Assembly: GCA_947504115.1 (NCBI GenBank)
Contig: CANNGH010000003.1
Location: forward strand, 310,001-374,000
DNA: 64,000 bases
Direction: 5' to 3'
Origin: an uncultured Sedimentitalea sp.
GTDB lineage: Bacteria; Pseudomonadota; Alphaproteobacteria; Rhodobacterales; Rhodobacteraceae
In this document: positions 28,576 through 36,701 of the stretch, in pieces
Layout: every line of letters begins with the position of its first letter
Numbering within the stretch: position 1 is the stretch's first letter
The notes under the pieces: model-generated
What the model was told of the DNA's origin: nothing
What the model saw: only the letters and a program-made list of their open reading frames with translations
Databases searched by the model: none
Position numbers and translations under genes: made by a program

Positions 28576-29576
28576 GCGGTTTTCAGCCGATCCAGATTTT
28601 CCGGCGTCGGCGGTGGCAACTCGCGCAGCAGCGACTCGGCGACGGGGGCCAATGCGGGATGGTCCAGACCACGTGTCAGATGGTCCCAGACGCGCGGCAT
28701 CAGCGTCAGGTAGTAGGGTTTGTTGCGCTCGCGCGCCAAGCGCGTGAACACGCCGAGGATACGCAGGTTGCGCTGCACACCCAGCACCGTGTAGGCGCGG
28801 CGAAAGCGGTGGTCGTCCCACCCGGTCTGCTTGATGTAATGCGCCAGCATCGTCTGTTCGACGGCAACCGAGACGTCGCGCCGCACATCCTGCAGCAGCG
28901 ACACCAGATCATAGGCCGGATGGCCCAGAACCGCGTCCTGGAAATCCAGTAGACCGACACGGGCGACGCCATCGCGTTGCGGCAGCCAGAGCAGGTTTTC
29001 GGCGTGATAGTCGCGCAGCAACAGCACGGAATCGCCTTTCACACTCTGGCTGAGGATGTCCATGAACCGGGCCTCGAACCGCTCGCGGATGGTCTCGTCC
29101 TGGCTGCCGGTGATCGCGGCGCGATACTGGGTAAAGGCCAGACCGGTCATTTCTGCCATGATCTGCGGCGTGTAGGTTTTCAGGTCCGGCGGATCGCTCT
29201 CATGCAGGGCGATGAGCAGATCGGTGGCGGCGCGGTAAAGTTCTTTTTCCTGCCCCGGCATGTCCTGCAGCAGGCGCGCGAACAAGTCGTCGCCCAGATC
29301 TTCGAGCAGAAGGAACCCGTTTTCGGCGTCCTGCGCCAGTATTTCGGGCGCGCTCAGTCCGATGGCGCGCAGATGCTCGGCGATGCGCACGAACGGGCGC
29401 ACGTCCTCGCCCTGATCCGGCGGCGCGTCCATCAGGACAGCGGTGGCGCCGGTCTGCGGATCGGTCAACCGGTCGTAGCGCCGTGGCGAGGCATCGCCGG
29501 CAAGGGTTTCACGCCTCGCTTCGGACCATGCCGTGCCAGCCAGAAAATCGGCGATCAGGTCGGTGCGTTCAGGCAT
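28572..29576 (-). CDS. amgK: AmgK-like anomeric sugar kinase (phosphotransferase family)
   Basis: A 334-aa aminoglycoside-phosphotransferase-fold kinase. The N-terminal lobe begins LIADFLAGTAWSEA and ASPRRYDRL. The catalytic loop is LLLRDYHAENLLWL near residue 195, followed by GLLDFQDAVLGHPAYDLVSLLQD (metal-binding Asp). This resembles AmgK, which phosphorylates MurNAc and GlcNAc at the anomeric position. The adjacent MurU-like gene supports the role. The start at 29576 (MPERTDLIADFL) overlaps the tsaE end by 8 bp; the open frame upstream is inside tsaE. Confidence 0.78.
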   Translation of the reverse strand: MPERTDLIADFLAGTAWSEARRETLAGDASPRRYDRLTDPQTGATAVLMDAPPDQGEDVRPFVRIAEHLRAIGLSAPEILAQDAENGFLLLEDLGDDLFARLLQDMPGQEKELYRAATDLLIALHESDPPDLKTYTPQIMAEMTGLAFTQYRAAITGSQDETIRERFEARFMDILSQSVKGDSVLLLRDYHAENLLWLPQRDGVARVGLLDFQDAVLGHPAYDLVSLLQDVRRDVSVAVEQTMLAHYIKQTGWDDHRFRRAYTVLGVQRNLRILGVFTRLARERNKPYYLTLMPRVWDHLTRGLDHPALAPVAESLLRELPPPTPENLDRLKTA

Positions 29577-30045
29577 CGGCGATCTCCTCGATCCGGTCCG
29601 TCCATACGTCATCGCTCCACCCGAGCGCGATATGGCGCGTGTCGGGCCGATCGTCGTCATGGGAAAACCGCAGACGCAACGCGTCGCGCGGCGCGAGAGT
29701 GCCCAGGCGATCGGGCCATTCCACAACGCAGATCGCGGTTTCGAAGGCATCGATCAGGCCCAGTTCCCCGATCTCGTCCAGAGCCGTCAGCCGGTAGAGA
29801 TCGGCATGCCACAGCGGCCCGGCCGTGGTGTCATAGGTCTGCACCAGCGTGTAGGTCGGCGAGGGGACGTCCTCGGGCGCGGGCAGAAGCGACTGCACCA
29901 GATGGCGGGTGAAATGCGTCTTGCCGGCGCCGACCGGTCCGTCGAGAAGCAGGCAGTCGCCACCGCGCAGCAGGGGCGCAAGCCGCGCGGCGATCCGGGC
30001 GGTCTGTTCGGGCGAATGGCTGGTCAGGGTCGTGGTCGCGGTCAT
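29569..30045 (-). CDS. tsaE: tRNA threonylcarbamoyladenosine biosynthesis protein TsaE
   Basis: TsaE (158 aa) is the ATPase of the TsaBDE complex that makes t6A37 in ANN-decoding tRNAs. The P-loop is DGPVGAGKTHFTR near residue 35, followed by the family's SPTYTLVQTYD and LWHADLYRL segments and VVEWPDRLG. The ATG at 30045 begins at the family's usual N-terminus (MTATTTLTSHSPEQTARIAARL). Its partner tsaD lies at 46.3-47.4 kb. In Caulobacter tsaE also neighbours divL, as it does here. Confidence 0.94.
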   Translation of the reverse strand: MTATTTLTSHSPEQTARIAARLAPLLRGGDCLLLDGPVGAGKTHFTRHLVQSLLPAPEDVPSPTYTLVQTYDTTAGPLWHADLYRLTALDEIGELGLIDAFETAICVVEWPDRLGTLAPRDALRLRFSHDDDRPDTRHIALGWSDDVWTDRIEEIADA

Positions 30046-30086
30046 GGCGCCACAATGGCCGCGTGCCGGGCCGACCGCAAGCGGGT

Positions 30087-31613
30087 TCAGACGTTGGCCA
30101 ACTCCCTTTTCGCGGCCGGCAGGGCAGGGGGCGCGACACCGCGCGCGCGCTCGAAGCTGACCATGGTGGCGCCGCCATCGACGGGGTGGACGGCGCAGCT
30201 CATCTCGGTTCCGTCGGCCAGCCGGACCTGGCCGAACCATTCAACGCGGTTTTCCCGTATGGCGACAAAGTCGCGGATCTCGCCCCAGATCGGCGTCGCG
30301 CGGCAGCGATCCTGCCACAGGCGCGTGGCGTCCAGAATCGTGGTCTGGGCAAAACTCCGGTCGGGATCGGACTCCCAGAGCCGGCGATAGGACGCGTTCG
30401 AGAAACTCATCGTGCCGTCCCCGGCAAATACGGCAATCGCCTGATCCAGCTGATCCAGAATGGATTGCCCCAGCTCCAGATCCGACCGGAACCGGCGGGT
30501 GAGGGTGATTTCGGCGGTGATGTCCTCGAACAGGAAGGCCACGGCACCGTCGGGATGCGGCCGCCCGGTGACCGAATAGACCGAACCCGATGGCAGCGAC
30601 CAGGTTTCCTGATACCGTCCGTCCGCCGCGGCGGCGACCAGATCGGCCATCTGGTGACGCCAGCTGCCATAGTTCTTGGGTTCCGGCATCATGCGCTGAT
30701 CGCGCAGCCGGTCGAAAAAGGACAGAAGGTTGGGCCGCGCGCTCAGGAAATCGGCCTGCAGGGCCGTCAGGTCGATCAGGGCAGGGTTGAACAGCACCAG
30801 TTGGCGGTTGCGGTCAAAGATCGCCAGCCCGATGGACAGATGCGCAAAGGTCTTGGCCAGTGTCTGGACGAAATTGCGCTGCGCGACTTCGGCGTCGATC
30901 ACCGCGTTCACGTCGACCCCGTAACACAGCCGCCCGTTTCCGTCTGGAACGATCGACACATCGAACCACATCTGCCGATCTCCGTTGGCGATGGAAACGG
31001 CACGCCGAGCGGTCTTGCCGGTTGCCGAATCGTCCTGATCGGTGGCGAAAAGCGGCACGGTGGGATCGGGACGGGCCGCGCGTGCCGTCTGGTAAAGCCG
31101 CGCATAGGCCTCATTGTGCCAGCATACGCGGTTATTCTCGTCCAGCCGCCAGACCGGATAGGGGGCGTGGCGGGTCGCGGACAGCGCGATGTCGGTCGTC
31201 AGTGAGCGGTCCGGCCGGGTCTGGTCGGGGCGCGGGCGCAGTTGCACGCGGGTCATGTCCCCCAGCCATTCGCAAACGGCTTGCATCGGATCGCCCTGCA
31301 CCGATTCCACGATCACCGGCTTGCCCGGATCCTCGGGCGTGTCGGGAAAATCGGGAAATTGCGGACGCAGGCGATCGCGCAGTCCGGCCCAGTCGCCGAT
31401 GCTTTCGCCCTCGCTGCAACGGGCGCGTGCCGACTGGCTGAGGTCGATCAGCGCATCGCCCTCGAACAGCCAGACCGGCGCGGAGTCCTGCCCCGAGCGG
31501 AACAGCGCGGACAAGCCGCCCGTGCCCCTGCCCCTGCCGCGCGGCGCGAGGAGCCATACCGCGCAAATCGCGGTGGCGACGCTTGTCGCGCCCAGGATCA
31601 GCCATTCCCACAT
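30087..31613 (-). CDS. divL: DivL-like PAS domain protein (no kinase domain)
   Basis: A 508-aa protein with one N-terminal transmembrane helix (residues 3-23) and two to three PAS-like repeats (APYPVWRLDENNRVCWHNEAYARL near residue 165, LSIGLAIFDRNRQLVLFNPAL near 255, and AIAVFAGDGTMSFSNASYRRLW near 390). No histidine-kinase H-box or ATPase domain follows the last PAS. DivL in Caulobacter modulates CckA and thus CtrA, and the Rhodobacter capsulatus form is described as a PAS protein lacking the kinase part. The tsaE neighbour and the CtrA-type site 55 bp upstream support the call. It could otherwise be an unrelated PAS sensor. Confidence 0.7.
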   Translation of the reverse strand: MWEWLILGATSVATAICAVWLLAPRGRGRGTGGLSALFRSGQDSAPVWLFEGDALIDLSQSARARCSEGESIGDWAGLRDRLRPQFPDFPDTPEDPGKPVIVESVQGDPMQAVCEWLGDMTRVQLRPRPDQTRPDRSLTTDIALSATRHAPYPVWRLDENNRVCWHNEAYARLYQTARAARPDPTVPLFATDQDDSATGKTARRAVSIANGDRQMWFDVSIVPDGNGRLCYGVDVNAVIDAEVAQRNFVQTLAKTFAHLSIGLAIFDRNRQLVLFNPALIDLTALQADFLSARPNLLSFFDRLRDQRMMPEPKNYGSWRHQMADLVAAAADGRYQETWSLPSGSVYSVTGRPHPDGAVAFLFEDITAEITLTRRFRSDLELGQSILDQLDQAIAVFAGDGTMSFSNASYRRLWESDPDRSFAQTTILDATRLWQDRCRATPIWGEIRDFVAIRENRVEWFGQVRLADGTEMSCAVHPVDGGATMVSFERARGVAPPALPAAKRELANV

Positions 31614-31667
31614 GATGCATGTTCCCGAAATTGCAGCACTTTGACGGAGACCTTGCGATATCAATGG

Positions 31668-31683
31668 TTAACACCGGTTTAAC
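31668..31683. promoter_or_regulatory. CtrA-type binding site upstream of the divL-like gene
   Basis: TTAA-N7-TTAAC, a full match to the CtrA consensus, embedded in a GGTTAA...TTAACC inverted repeat at 31666-31684. It lies 55-70 bp upstream of the divL-like start on the minus strand, and downstream of regB. TTAA is rare in this GC-rich window, so the exact spacing is notable. Confidence 0.6.
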
Positions 31684-31719
31684 CGCAGCGTGGCAATGCG
31701 TGCCTTTGATCGGGGCACG

Positions 31720-33111
31720 TCAGTAGATGCGTTCATTCCGGCCATGCGCGGGGGCAACGCCGAAGGGTCGCGCATCGATCTTGTGGCGCGGCCAGACGAC
31801 TTCGACCACCGCGCCGCGCCTCGTGTTCTTTCCGCCCCGGCTGTGGAACGGGTTGGAGCCGTTGGCGAAACTCAACGCGGCGCCGGTGCGTTCCAAAAGG
31901 GTTTTGGCGATGAACAGGCCCAGCCCCATGCCCTCGTATTCGGGGCGCGCGGTCGTATCTTGCACGCCGGAGCGGCGGCGCACGAACGGATCGCCGATCC
32001 GCCCGATCAATGTGGGCGGGTAGCCGCGGCCGTCATCCATGATGCGCACTGAAATCCGGCTGTCGCTCCAGCGGGACTCGATCCAGACATTCGCATCGGC
32101 GAAATCCACCGCGTTCTGGATCAGGTTGCGCAACCCGTGGATCAGTTCGGGTTTGCGCAGGATCATCGGCTGTTGCAGCCCGTCGCCGGCGATTTCCTCG
32201 AAATGCACCATCTTGCCGCGGTTCTTATGCGGGTCCGCGGCCTCGGCCAGAACGGCGCTCAGCGGGGCCTGACGCAGGTGCAGGTCGTCCTTGCCCGAGC
32301 GGCCCATGTCGCGCAGGATGTCGCGGCAGCGGTCGGCCTGATCGCGGATCAGGGCGGCGTCGTCGCGCAGGTCGGGGCGGTCGTCCAGTTCGTCGATCAG
32401 TTCCGCGCTGGTCAGCTTGATCGTCGCCAGCGGCGTGCCCAGTTCATGCGCCGCCGCCGCCACCACGCCGCCCAGATCGGTCAGCTTCTGTTCGCGCGCC
32501 AGCGCCAGTTGCGTCGCGGCCAGCGCGTCGTTCATGGATTGCATTTCCGAACTGATCCGGCGCGAATACGCGCCCATGAACAGCGTCGCGATGATGATGG
32601 CGGCCCATGTACCGAACCGGAAGATGTCGGGAATGCGCAGGACAAACCCCTCCTGCGCCAGCAACGGCAGGTGAAACTGCGCCAGCAGCGTGACGAGGAT
32701 GATCGCGCTGGCCCCGATGATGAGGGTCGAGCGCAGCCCCATCATGCTGGCCGCGACCGTCACCGGCCCCAGCAGCAGCATGGCGAACGGGTTGTTCAGC
32801 CCGCCGGTCAGATAGAGCAGCAGCGCCAGTTGCAGCAGGTCGAACAGCACCATCAGCAGGTTTTCGGTTTCCGACAGGCGCTTGTTTTCGGGAAAGACGA
32901 ACATCGCGATCAGGTTGCCGATCACCGACACGCCGACCGCCAGGTAGCACAGCCCCAGTTCCAGCTGGATGTGATAGATCCGGTGCGCGACCGTGATCGC
33001 GGCCAACTGGCCGACGATGGCGACCCAGCGCAACAGGATCAGCGTGCGCAGCCGGATCCAGTTGCGCCGCGTGCGATCCTCGAGCAGGCCGATAGAGGTG
33101 TCGGGCATCAA
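31720..33111 (-). CDS. regB: Redox sensor histidine kinase RegB (PrrB)
   Basis: RegB (463 aa) is the membrane kinase that senses quinone and redox state and phosphorylates RegA. Six hydrophobic segments fill residues 25-185, with the quinone-binding GGLNNPF motif at 103-109. The phosphorylated histidine is H222 in AAHELGTPLATI. The redox-active cysteine of the family is C262 in R-D-Q-A-D-R-C-R-D-I-L. The ATP-binding core includes NLIQNAVDFA, DDGRGYP and GMGLGLFIAK. It is divergent from senC, the classic RegB / SenC-RegA arrangement. Confidence 0.96.
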   Translation of the reverse strand: MMPDTSIGLLEDRTRRNWIRLRTLILLRWVAIVGQLAAITVAHRIYHIQLELGLCYLAVGVSVIGNLIAMFVFPENKRLSETENLLMVLFDLLQLALLLYLTGGLNNPFAMLLLGPVTVAASMMGLRSTLIIGASAIILVTLLAQFHLPLLAQEGFVLRIPDIFRFGTWAAIIIATLFMGAYSRRISSEMQSMNDALAATQLALAREQKLTDLGGVVAAAAHELGTPLATIKLTSAELIDELDDRPDLRDDAALIRDQADRCRDILRDMGRSGKDDLHLRQAPLSAVLAEAADPHKNRGKMVHFEEIAGDGLQQPMILRKPELIHGLRNLIQNAVDFADANVWIESRWSDSRISVRIMDDGRGYPPTLIGRIGDPFVRRRSGVQDTTARPEYEGMGLGLFIAKTLLERTGAALSFANGSNPFHSRGGKNTRRGAVVEVVWPRHKIDARPFGVAPAHGRNERIY

Positions 33112-33197
33112 AATCCCATTTCAGTTGTAACCGCTGCCCAAGTTGATAGGAGTGCGTGCCGGAACGATCAACTGTTCTGCCCATCCGGAGAGAGCCG

Positions 33198-33821
33198 ATG
33201 AAACCGATCTATGCCCTTGTTGCCGCCATTGTCGTCATCGCGATTGCCGCAGGTATCTGGTTGCTGACCATGACCGGCGACAGCGACAAGTTCGCGCAAT
33301 GCCGGGGCGGGCAGATCGCCGGCGGCTCGGCCCAGATCGGCGGGCCGTTCGAACTGGTCAATGCGCAAGGGCAGACGGTGACGGACGAGGACGTCATCAG
33401 CCAGCCCGCGCTGATCTATTTCGGCTATACCTTCTGCCCCGATGTCTGCCCTCTGGATGTCGCGCGCAACGCCGCCGCCGTCGGGATTCTGGAAGAGCGC
33501 GGCCAGATGGTCACGCCGGTCTTCATCTCGATCGACCCCGAGCGCGATACCCCCGAGGTCGTCGGCGATTTCGCCGCCAACATGCACGAGCGGATGATCG
33601 GGCTGACAGGCTCGCCCGAACAGGTCAAGGCGGCCAGCAACGCCTACAAGACGTTTTACAGCGCGCAACCGGCCGAGGACGATTTTTACCTGGTCGACCA
33701 CACCACCATGTCCTATCTGGTATTGCCCGAGGAAGGGTTCGTCGAATTTTTCCGCCGCGATACCGGACCCGAAGAGATGGCGGACAAGATCGGCTGTTTT
33801 CTCGACGCCGCCGGGTGGTGA
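33198..33821 (+). CDS. senC: SCO1/SenC copper chaperone
   Basis: SenC (207 aa from this ATG) is a membrane-anchored thioredoxin-fold protein that helps deliver copper to cytochrome c oxidase. One N-terminal anchor (residues 4-24) precedes the domain. The copper ligands are C80 and C84 (TFCPDVCP) and H168 (DHTTMSYLV). An in-frame start 14 codons upstream exists; GGAGAGAG at about 10 bp favours 33198. It is followed by regA after 65 bp and is divergent from regB. Confidence 0.94.
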   Translation: MKPIYALVAAIVVIAIAAGIWLLTMTGDSDKFAQCRGGQIAGGSAQIGGPFELVNAQGQTVTDEDVISQPALIYFGYTFCPDVCPLDVARNAAAVGILEERGQMVTPVFISIDPERDTPEVVGDFAANMHERMIGLTGSPEQVKAASNAYKTFYSAQPAEDDFYLVDHTTMSYLVLPEEGFVEFFRRDTGPEEMADKIGCFLDAAGW

Positions 33822-33827
33822 CAGTGT

Positions 33828-33855
33828 TTGACGTTTGATCTGCCGCTGTTAATAC
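33828..33855 (+). promoter_or_regulatory. Possible regA promoter
   Basis: TTGACG (33828-33833) followed after 16 bp by TAATAC, about 30 bp upstream of the regA start. It would allow regA expression independent of senC. Resemblance only. Confidence 0.3.
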
Positions 33856-33886
33856 TGCCGCAAACATCCATTGACACGAGGTGAGC

Positions 33887-34441
33887 ATGGCCGACGCATC
33901 AACGCCAGAGATCGGACCGGACAAGTCGCTTCTTCTGGTGGACGATGACGAGGCCTTCTTGCGCCGGCTGGCCAAGGCCATGGAAAAGCGCGGATTCGAG
34001 GTGGAGACCGCCCAGTCCGTCGCCGCGGGCAAGGCCATCGCCACCGCCCGCCCGCCGGCCTATGCGGTGGTCGATCTGCGGCTTGACGATGGCAACGGGC
34101 TGGACGTGGTCGAGGTGCTGCGAGAACGCCGCCCCGACAGCCGGGTGGTCGTGCTGACCGGCTATGGCGCGATTGCCACGGCCGTCGCGGCGGTCAAGAT
34201 CGGCGCGACCGATTATCTGTCCAAACCCGCCGACGCCACGGATGTGACCAATGCGTTGCTGGCCACCCCCGACGAGATGCCCCCGCCCCCGGAAAATCCC
34301 ATGAGCGCGGATCGCGTGCGCTGGGAGCATATCCAGCGCGTTTACGAGTTGTGCGACCGCAATGTCAGCGAAACCGCGCGCCGTCTGGGCATGCATCGCC
34401 GCACCTTGCAGCGTATCCTGGCCAAGCGCAGCCCGCGCTAA
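33887..34441 (+). CDS. regA: Response regulator RegA (PrrA)
   Basis: RegA (184 aa) is the DNA-binding response regulator of the RegBA redox system, controlling photosynthesis, respiration and carbon/nitrogen fixation genes in this group. The receiver domain has [11 protein letters not shown], the phosphorylated D63 ([11 protein letters not shown]), and LTGYGAI and KPAD later. A proline linker (MPPPPENP) leads to the Fis-type helix-turn-helix [19 protein letters not shown], the near-invariant RegA end. I use the ATG at 33887 because GAGGTG is well spaced before it; a GTG at 33881 is possible. Confidence 0.96.
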   Translation: MADASTPEIGPDKSLLLVDDDEAFLRRLAKAMEKRGFEVETAQSVAAGKAIATARPPAYAVVDLRLDDGNGLDVVEVLRERRPDSRVVVLTGYGAIATAVAAVKIGATDYLSKPADATDVTNALLATPDEMPPPPENPMSADRVRWEHIQRVYELCDRNVSETARRLGMHRRTLQRILAKRSPR

Positions 34442-35040
34442 AGCCGCGCCAGCAATTCGGCGTGGCGCTGCGTATAGGCATCGCGCGCCAGCGTCGGCGC
34501 ACGCAACTGGATATCCAGCCCGTCGATCAGGTCGGCTGGCGCCTTTCCGAACAGCCGGTCGGCCTCGGCCATTGTGAACCCGGCGATGCGGGTGGCTTCC
34601 ATCCAGGCGCTGACGCGATCGGCGCGCTTGATCTGGCGCTTGATCGTGGCGGGCAGGGCCGCGGGCAGGCCGAACCGCATGTGGATGGCTGCCGTCAGCC
34701 GCTGGTCCAGTTCGCCGTAGCCCGGCCCGACCGCCGCCTTGACCGGCGAAATCAGATCTCCGATGACGTATTCCGGCGCGTCATGCAGCAGCGCCGCCAG
34801 CCGCCATTTCACCGGCGCGCCGGGCGCGATCCGCCCGAACAGCGTTTCCACCAGCAGCGAATGTTCCGCCACCGAATAGGCGTAATCGCCGCGCGTCTGC
34901 CCGTTCCAGCGGGCGACGAAGGCCAGGCCGTGGGCGATATCCTCGATCTCGATATCGACCGGCGTGGGGTCAAGCAGGTCCAGCCTGCGGCCCGAAAGCA
35001 TGCGCTGCCAGGCGCGGGGTTGTCTCATGGTGCCGTCCAT
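34438..35040 (-). CDS. HD domain hydrolase (YfbR-like)
   Basis: A 200-aa HD-superfamily phosphohydrolase resembling 5'-nucleotidase YfbR and its relatives. Metal ligands are visible in [11 protein letters not shown] (His), [14 protein letters not shown] (HD pair) and a later Asp in KRADRVSAW. The N-terminus [19 protein letters not shown] is typical of the alphaproteobacterial group. The start is uncertain among 35046 (TTG), 35040 and 35028; none has a strong ribosome site. The gene is convergent with regA (4-bp overlap) and divergent from ahcY. Confidence 0.85.
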   Translation of the reverse strand: MDGTMRQPRAWQRMLSGRRLDLLDPTPVDIEIEDIAHGLAFVARWNGQTRGDYAYSVAEHSLLVETLFGRIAPGAPVKWRLAALLHDAPEYVIGDLISPVKAAVGPGYGELDQRLTAAIHMRFGLPAALPATIKRQIKRADRVSAWMEATRIAGFTMAEADRLFGKAPADLIDGLDIQLRAPTLARDAYTQRHAELLARL

Positions 35041-35056
35041 CCGCAAGGGTTTCGCC

Positions 35057-35065
35057 CGTGGATAA
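35057..35065 (-). promoter_or_regulatory. DnaA-box-like 9-mer upstream of ahcY
   Basis: On the minus strand TTATCCACG differs from the strong DnaA box TTATCCACA by one base. It lies in the short divergent region between the HD hydrolase gene and ahcY. A single isolated match may be chance. Confidence 0.2.
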
Positions 35066-35163
35066 TTGCCCGCCCCGGTGCTGTAAACCCGGCCCCCATG
35101 GGCGCGGATTGTGCGCCTTGGCAGACAGTGCTAGATGCGCTGCAAACAGCTGGAGAGACTCCC

Positions 35164-36555
35164 GTGAGCACAGATTACATCGTCAAGGACATCGCGCTGG
35201 CCGAATACGGCCGCAAGGAACTGGATATCGCCGAAACCGAGATGCCCGGCCTGATGGCCCTGCGCGAGGAATACGGACAAAGCAAACCGCTCAAGGGCGC
35301 GCGGATCGCCGGCAGCCTGCACATGACGATCCAGACCGCCGCGCTGATCGAAACCCTGACCGCGCTGGGCGCCGAGGTGCGCTGGGCGTCGTGCAACATC
35401 TTTTCCACGCAGGACCACGCCGCCGCCGCGATCGCCGCCACTGGCGTGCCAGTGTTCGCCATCAAGGGCGAGACGCTGGAGGAATACTGGGACTATGCCG
35501 ACCGCATCTTTCAATTCGACGAGGGCGCGAACCTGATCCTGGACGATGGCGGCGACGCGACGCTTTACATCCTGATGGGCGCGCGCGTCGAAGAGGGCGA
35601 GGAAGACCTGATCGCCACCCCCACCAGCGAAGAGGAAGAGGCGCTGTTCGCCCAGATCCGCAAGCGGATCGCGGCAAGCCCCGGCTGGTTCGTCAAACAG
35701 CGCGACATGCTGAAAGGCGTGTCCGAGGAAACCACCACCGGCGTGCATCGCCTGTATCAGATGATGGAAAAAGGACATCTGCCGTTCCCGGCGATCAACG
35801 TGAACGATTCCGTCACCAAGTCGAAATTCGACAACAAATATGGCTGCAAGGAATCGCTGGTGGACGGCATCCGCCGCGCCACCGATACTATGATGGCGGG
35901 CAAGGTCGCCGTGGTCTGCGGTTACGGTGACGTCGGCAAGGGCAGCGCCGCGAGCCTCAGCGGGGCCGGGGCGCGGGTCAAAGTGACCGAGATCGACCCG
36001 ATCTGCGCGCTTCAGGCGGCGATGGACGGATATGAGGTGACGACGCTGGAAGATGCGCTTTCGACCGCCGACATCTTCATCACCACCACCGGCAACAAGG
36101 ACGTGATCCGCATCGAACACATGCGCGAGATGAAGGACATGGCCATCGTCGGCAATATCGGCCATTTCGACAATGAAATTCAGGTCGCGTCGCTGAAGAA
36201 CCACAAATGGACCAACATCAAGGAACAGGTCGACATGATCGAGATGCCCTCGGGCAATCGCATCATCCTGCTGTCCGAGGGCCGTCTTCTGAACCTCGGC
36301 AACGCAACCGGACATCCCAGTTTCGTGATGTCGGCCAGCTTCACCAACCAGACACTGGCGCAGATCGAGCTTTGGACCAGGGGCGATCACTACAAGAACG
36401 AGGTTTATGTGCTGCCCAAGCATCTGGACGAAAAGGTCGCGCGGCTGCATCTGGACCGGATCGGCGCGAAACTCAGCAAGATGAGTGCCGAGCAGGCGGC
36501 CTATATCGGCGTCAGTCCCGATGGCCCGTTCAAGCCCGAACATTACCGATACTGA
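35164..36555 (+). CDS. ahcY: Adenosylhomocysteinase
   Basis: AhcY (463 aa) hydrolyses S-adenosylhomocysteine to adenosine and homocysteine, clearing the product of methylation. The N-terminus reads [20 protein letters not shown]; substrate-binding segments are [19 protein letters not shown] and [12 protein letters not shown]. The NAD site is [15 protein letters not shown]. The C-terminus [16 protein letters not shown]-type end is intact ([16 protein letters not shown]). The frame is open far upstream, but the family N-terminus begins at GTG 35164, with GGAGAG 7 bp before it. A strong terminator follows. I see no SAH or SAM riboswitch in the short leader. Confidence 0.96.
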   Translation: MSTDYIVKDIALAEYGRKELDIAETEMPGLMALREEYGQSKPLKGARIAGSLHMTIQTAALIETLTALGAEVRWASCNIFSTQDHAAAAIAATGVPVFAIKGETLEEYWDYADRIFQFDEGANLILDDGGDATLYILMGARVEEGEEDLIATPTSEEEEALFAQIRKRIAASPGWFVKQRDMLKGVSEETTTGVHRLYQMMEKGHLPFPAINVNDSVTKSKFDNKYGCKESLVDGIRRATDTMMAGKVAVVCGYGDVGKGSAASLSGAGARVKVTEIDPICALQAAMDGYEVTTLEDALSTADIFITTTGNKDVIRIEHMREMKDMAIVGNIGHFDNEIQVASLKNHKWTNIKEQVDMIEMPSGNRIILLSEGRLLNLGNATGHPSFVMSASFTNQTLAQIELWTRGDHYKNEVYVLPKHLDEKVARLHLDRIGAKLSKMSAEQAAYIGVSPDGPFKPEHYRY

Positions 36556-36584
36556 CGGATGTCGCCCGCGACAGGACGGAACGG

Positions 36585-36609
36585 CGGCGCCCTGGCGGGC
36601 GCCGCTTTT
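36585..36609 (+). terminator. Rho-independent terminator after ahcY
   Basis: CGGCGCCC-TGGC-GGGCGCCG, an 8-bp perfect stem with a 4-nt loop, followed by CTTTT, 30 bp after the ahcY stop. Confidence 0.85.
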
Positions 36610-36701
36610 GCGTTTGCGCGGTCAGGGGTGGACATGATGATCATATGAATGCCCGGGATCTGCGGCGTGCTAGTTTCCCGGTGTCAAATCCCAGTTGATC
36701 A

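Noticed and set aside
35041-35163. SAH or SAM-type riboswitch upstream of ahcY
   Set aside because: The leader is short and shows no conserved pseudoknot or pairing pattern that I can recognise.
34351-36555. A 734-codon open frame that would extend AhcY far upstream
   Set aside because: The first 271 codons overlap regA and the HD gene in other frames and show no AhcY similarity. The family N-terminus begins at GTG 35164, with a good ribosome site.
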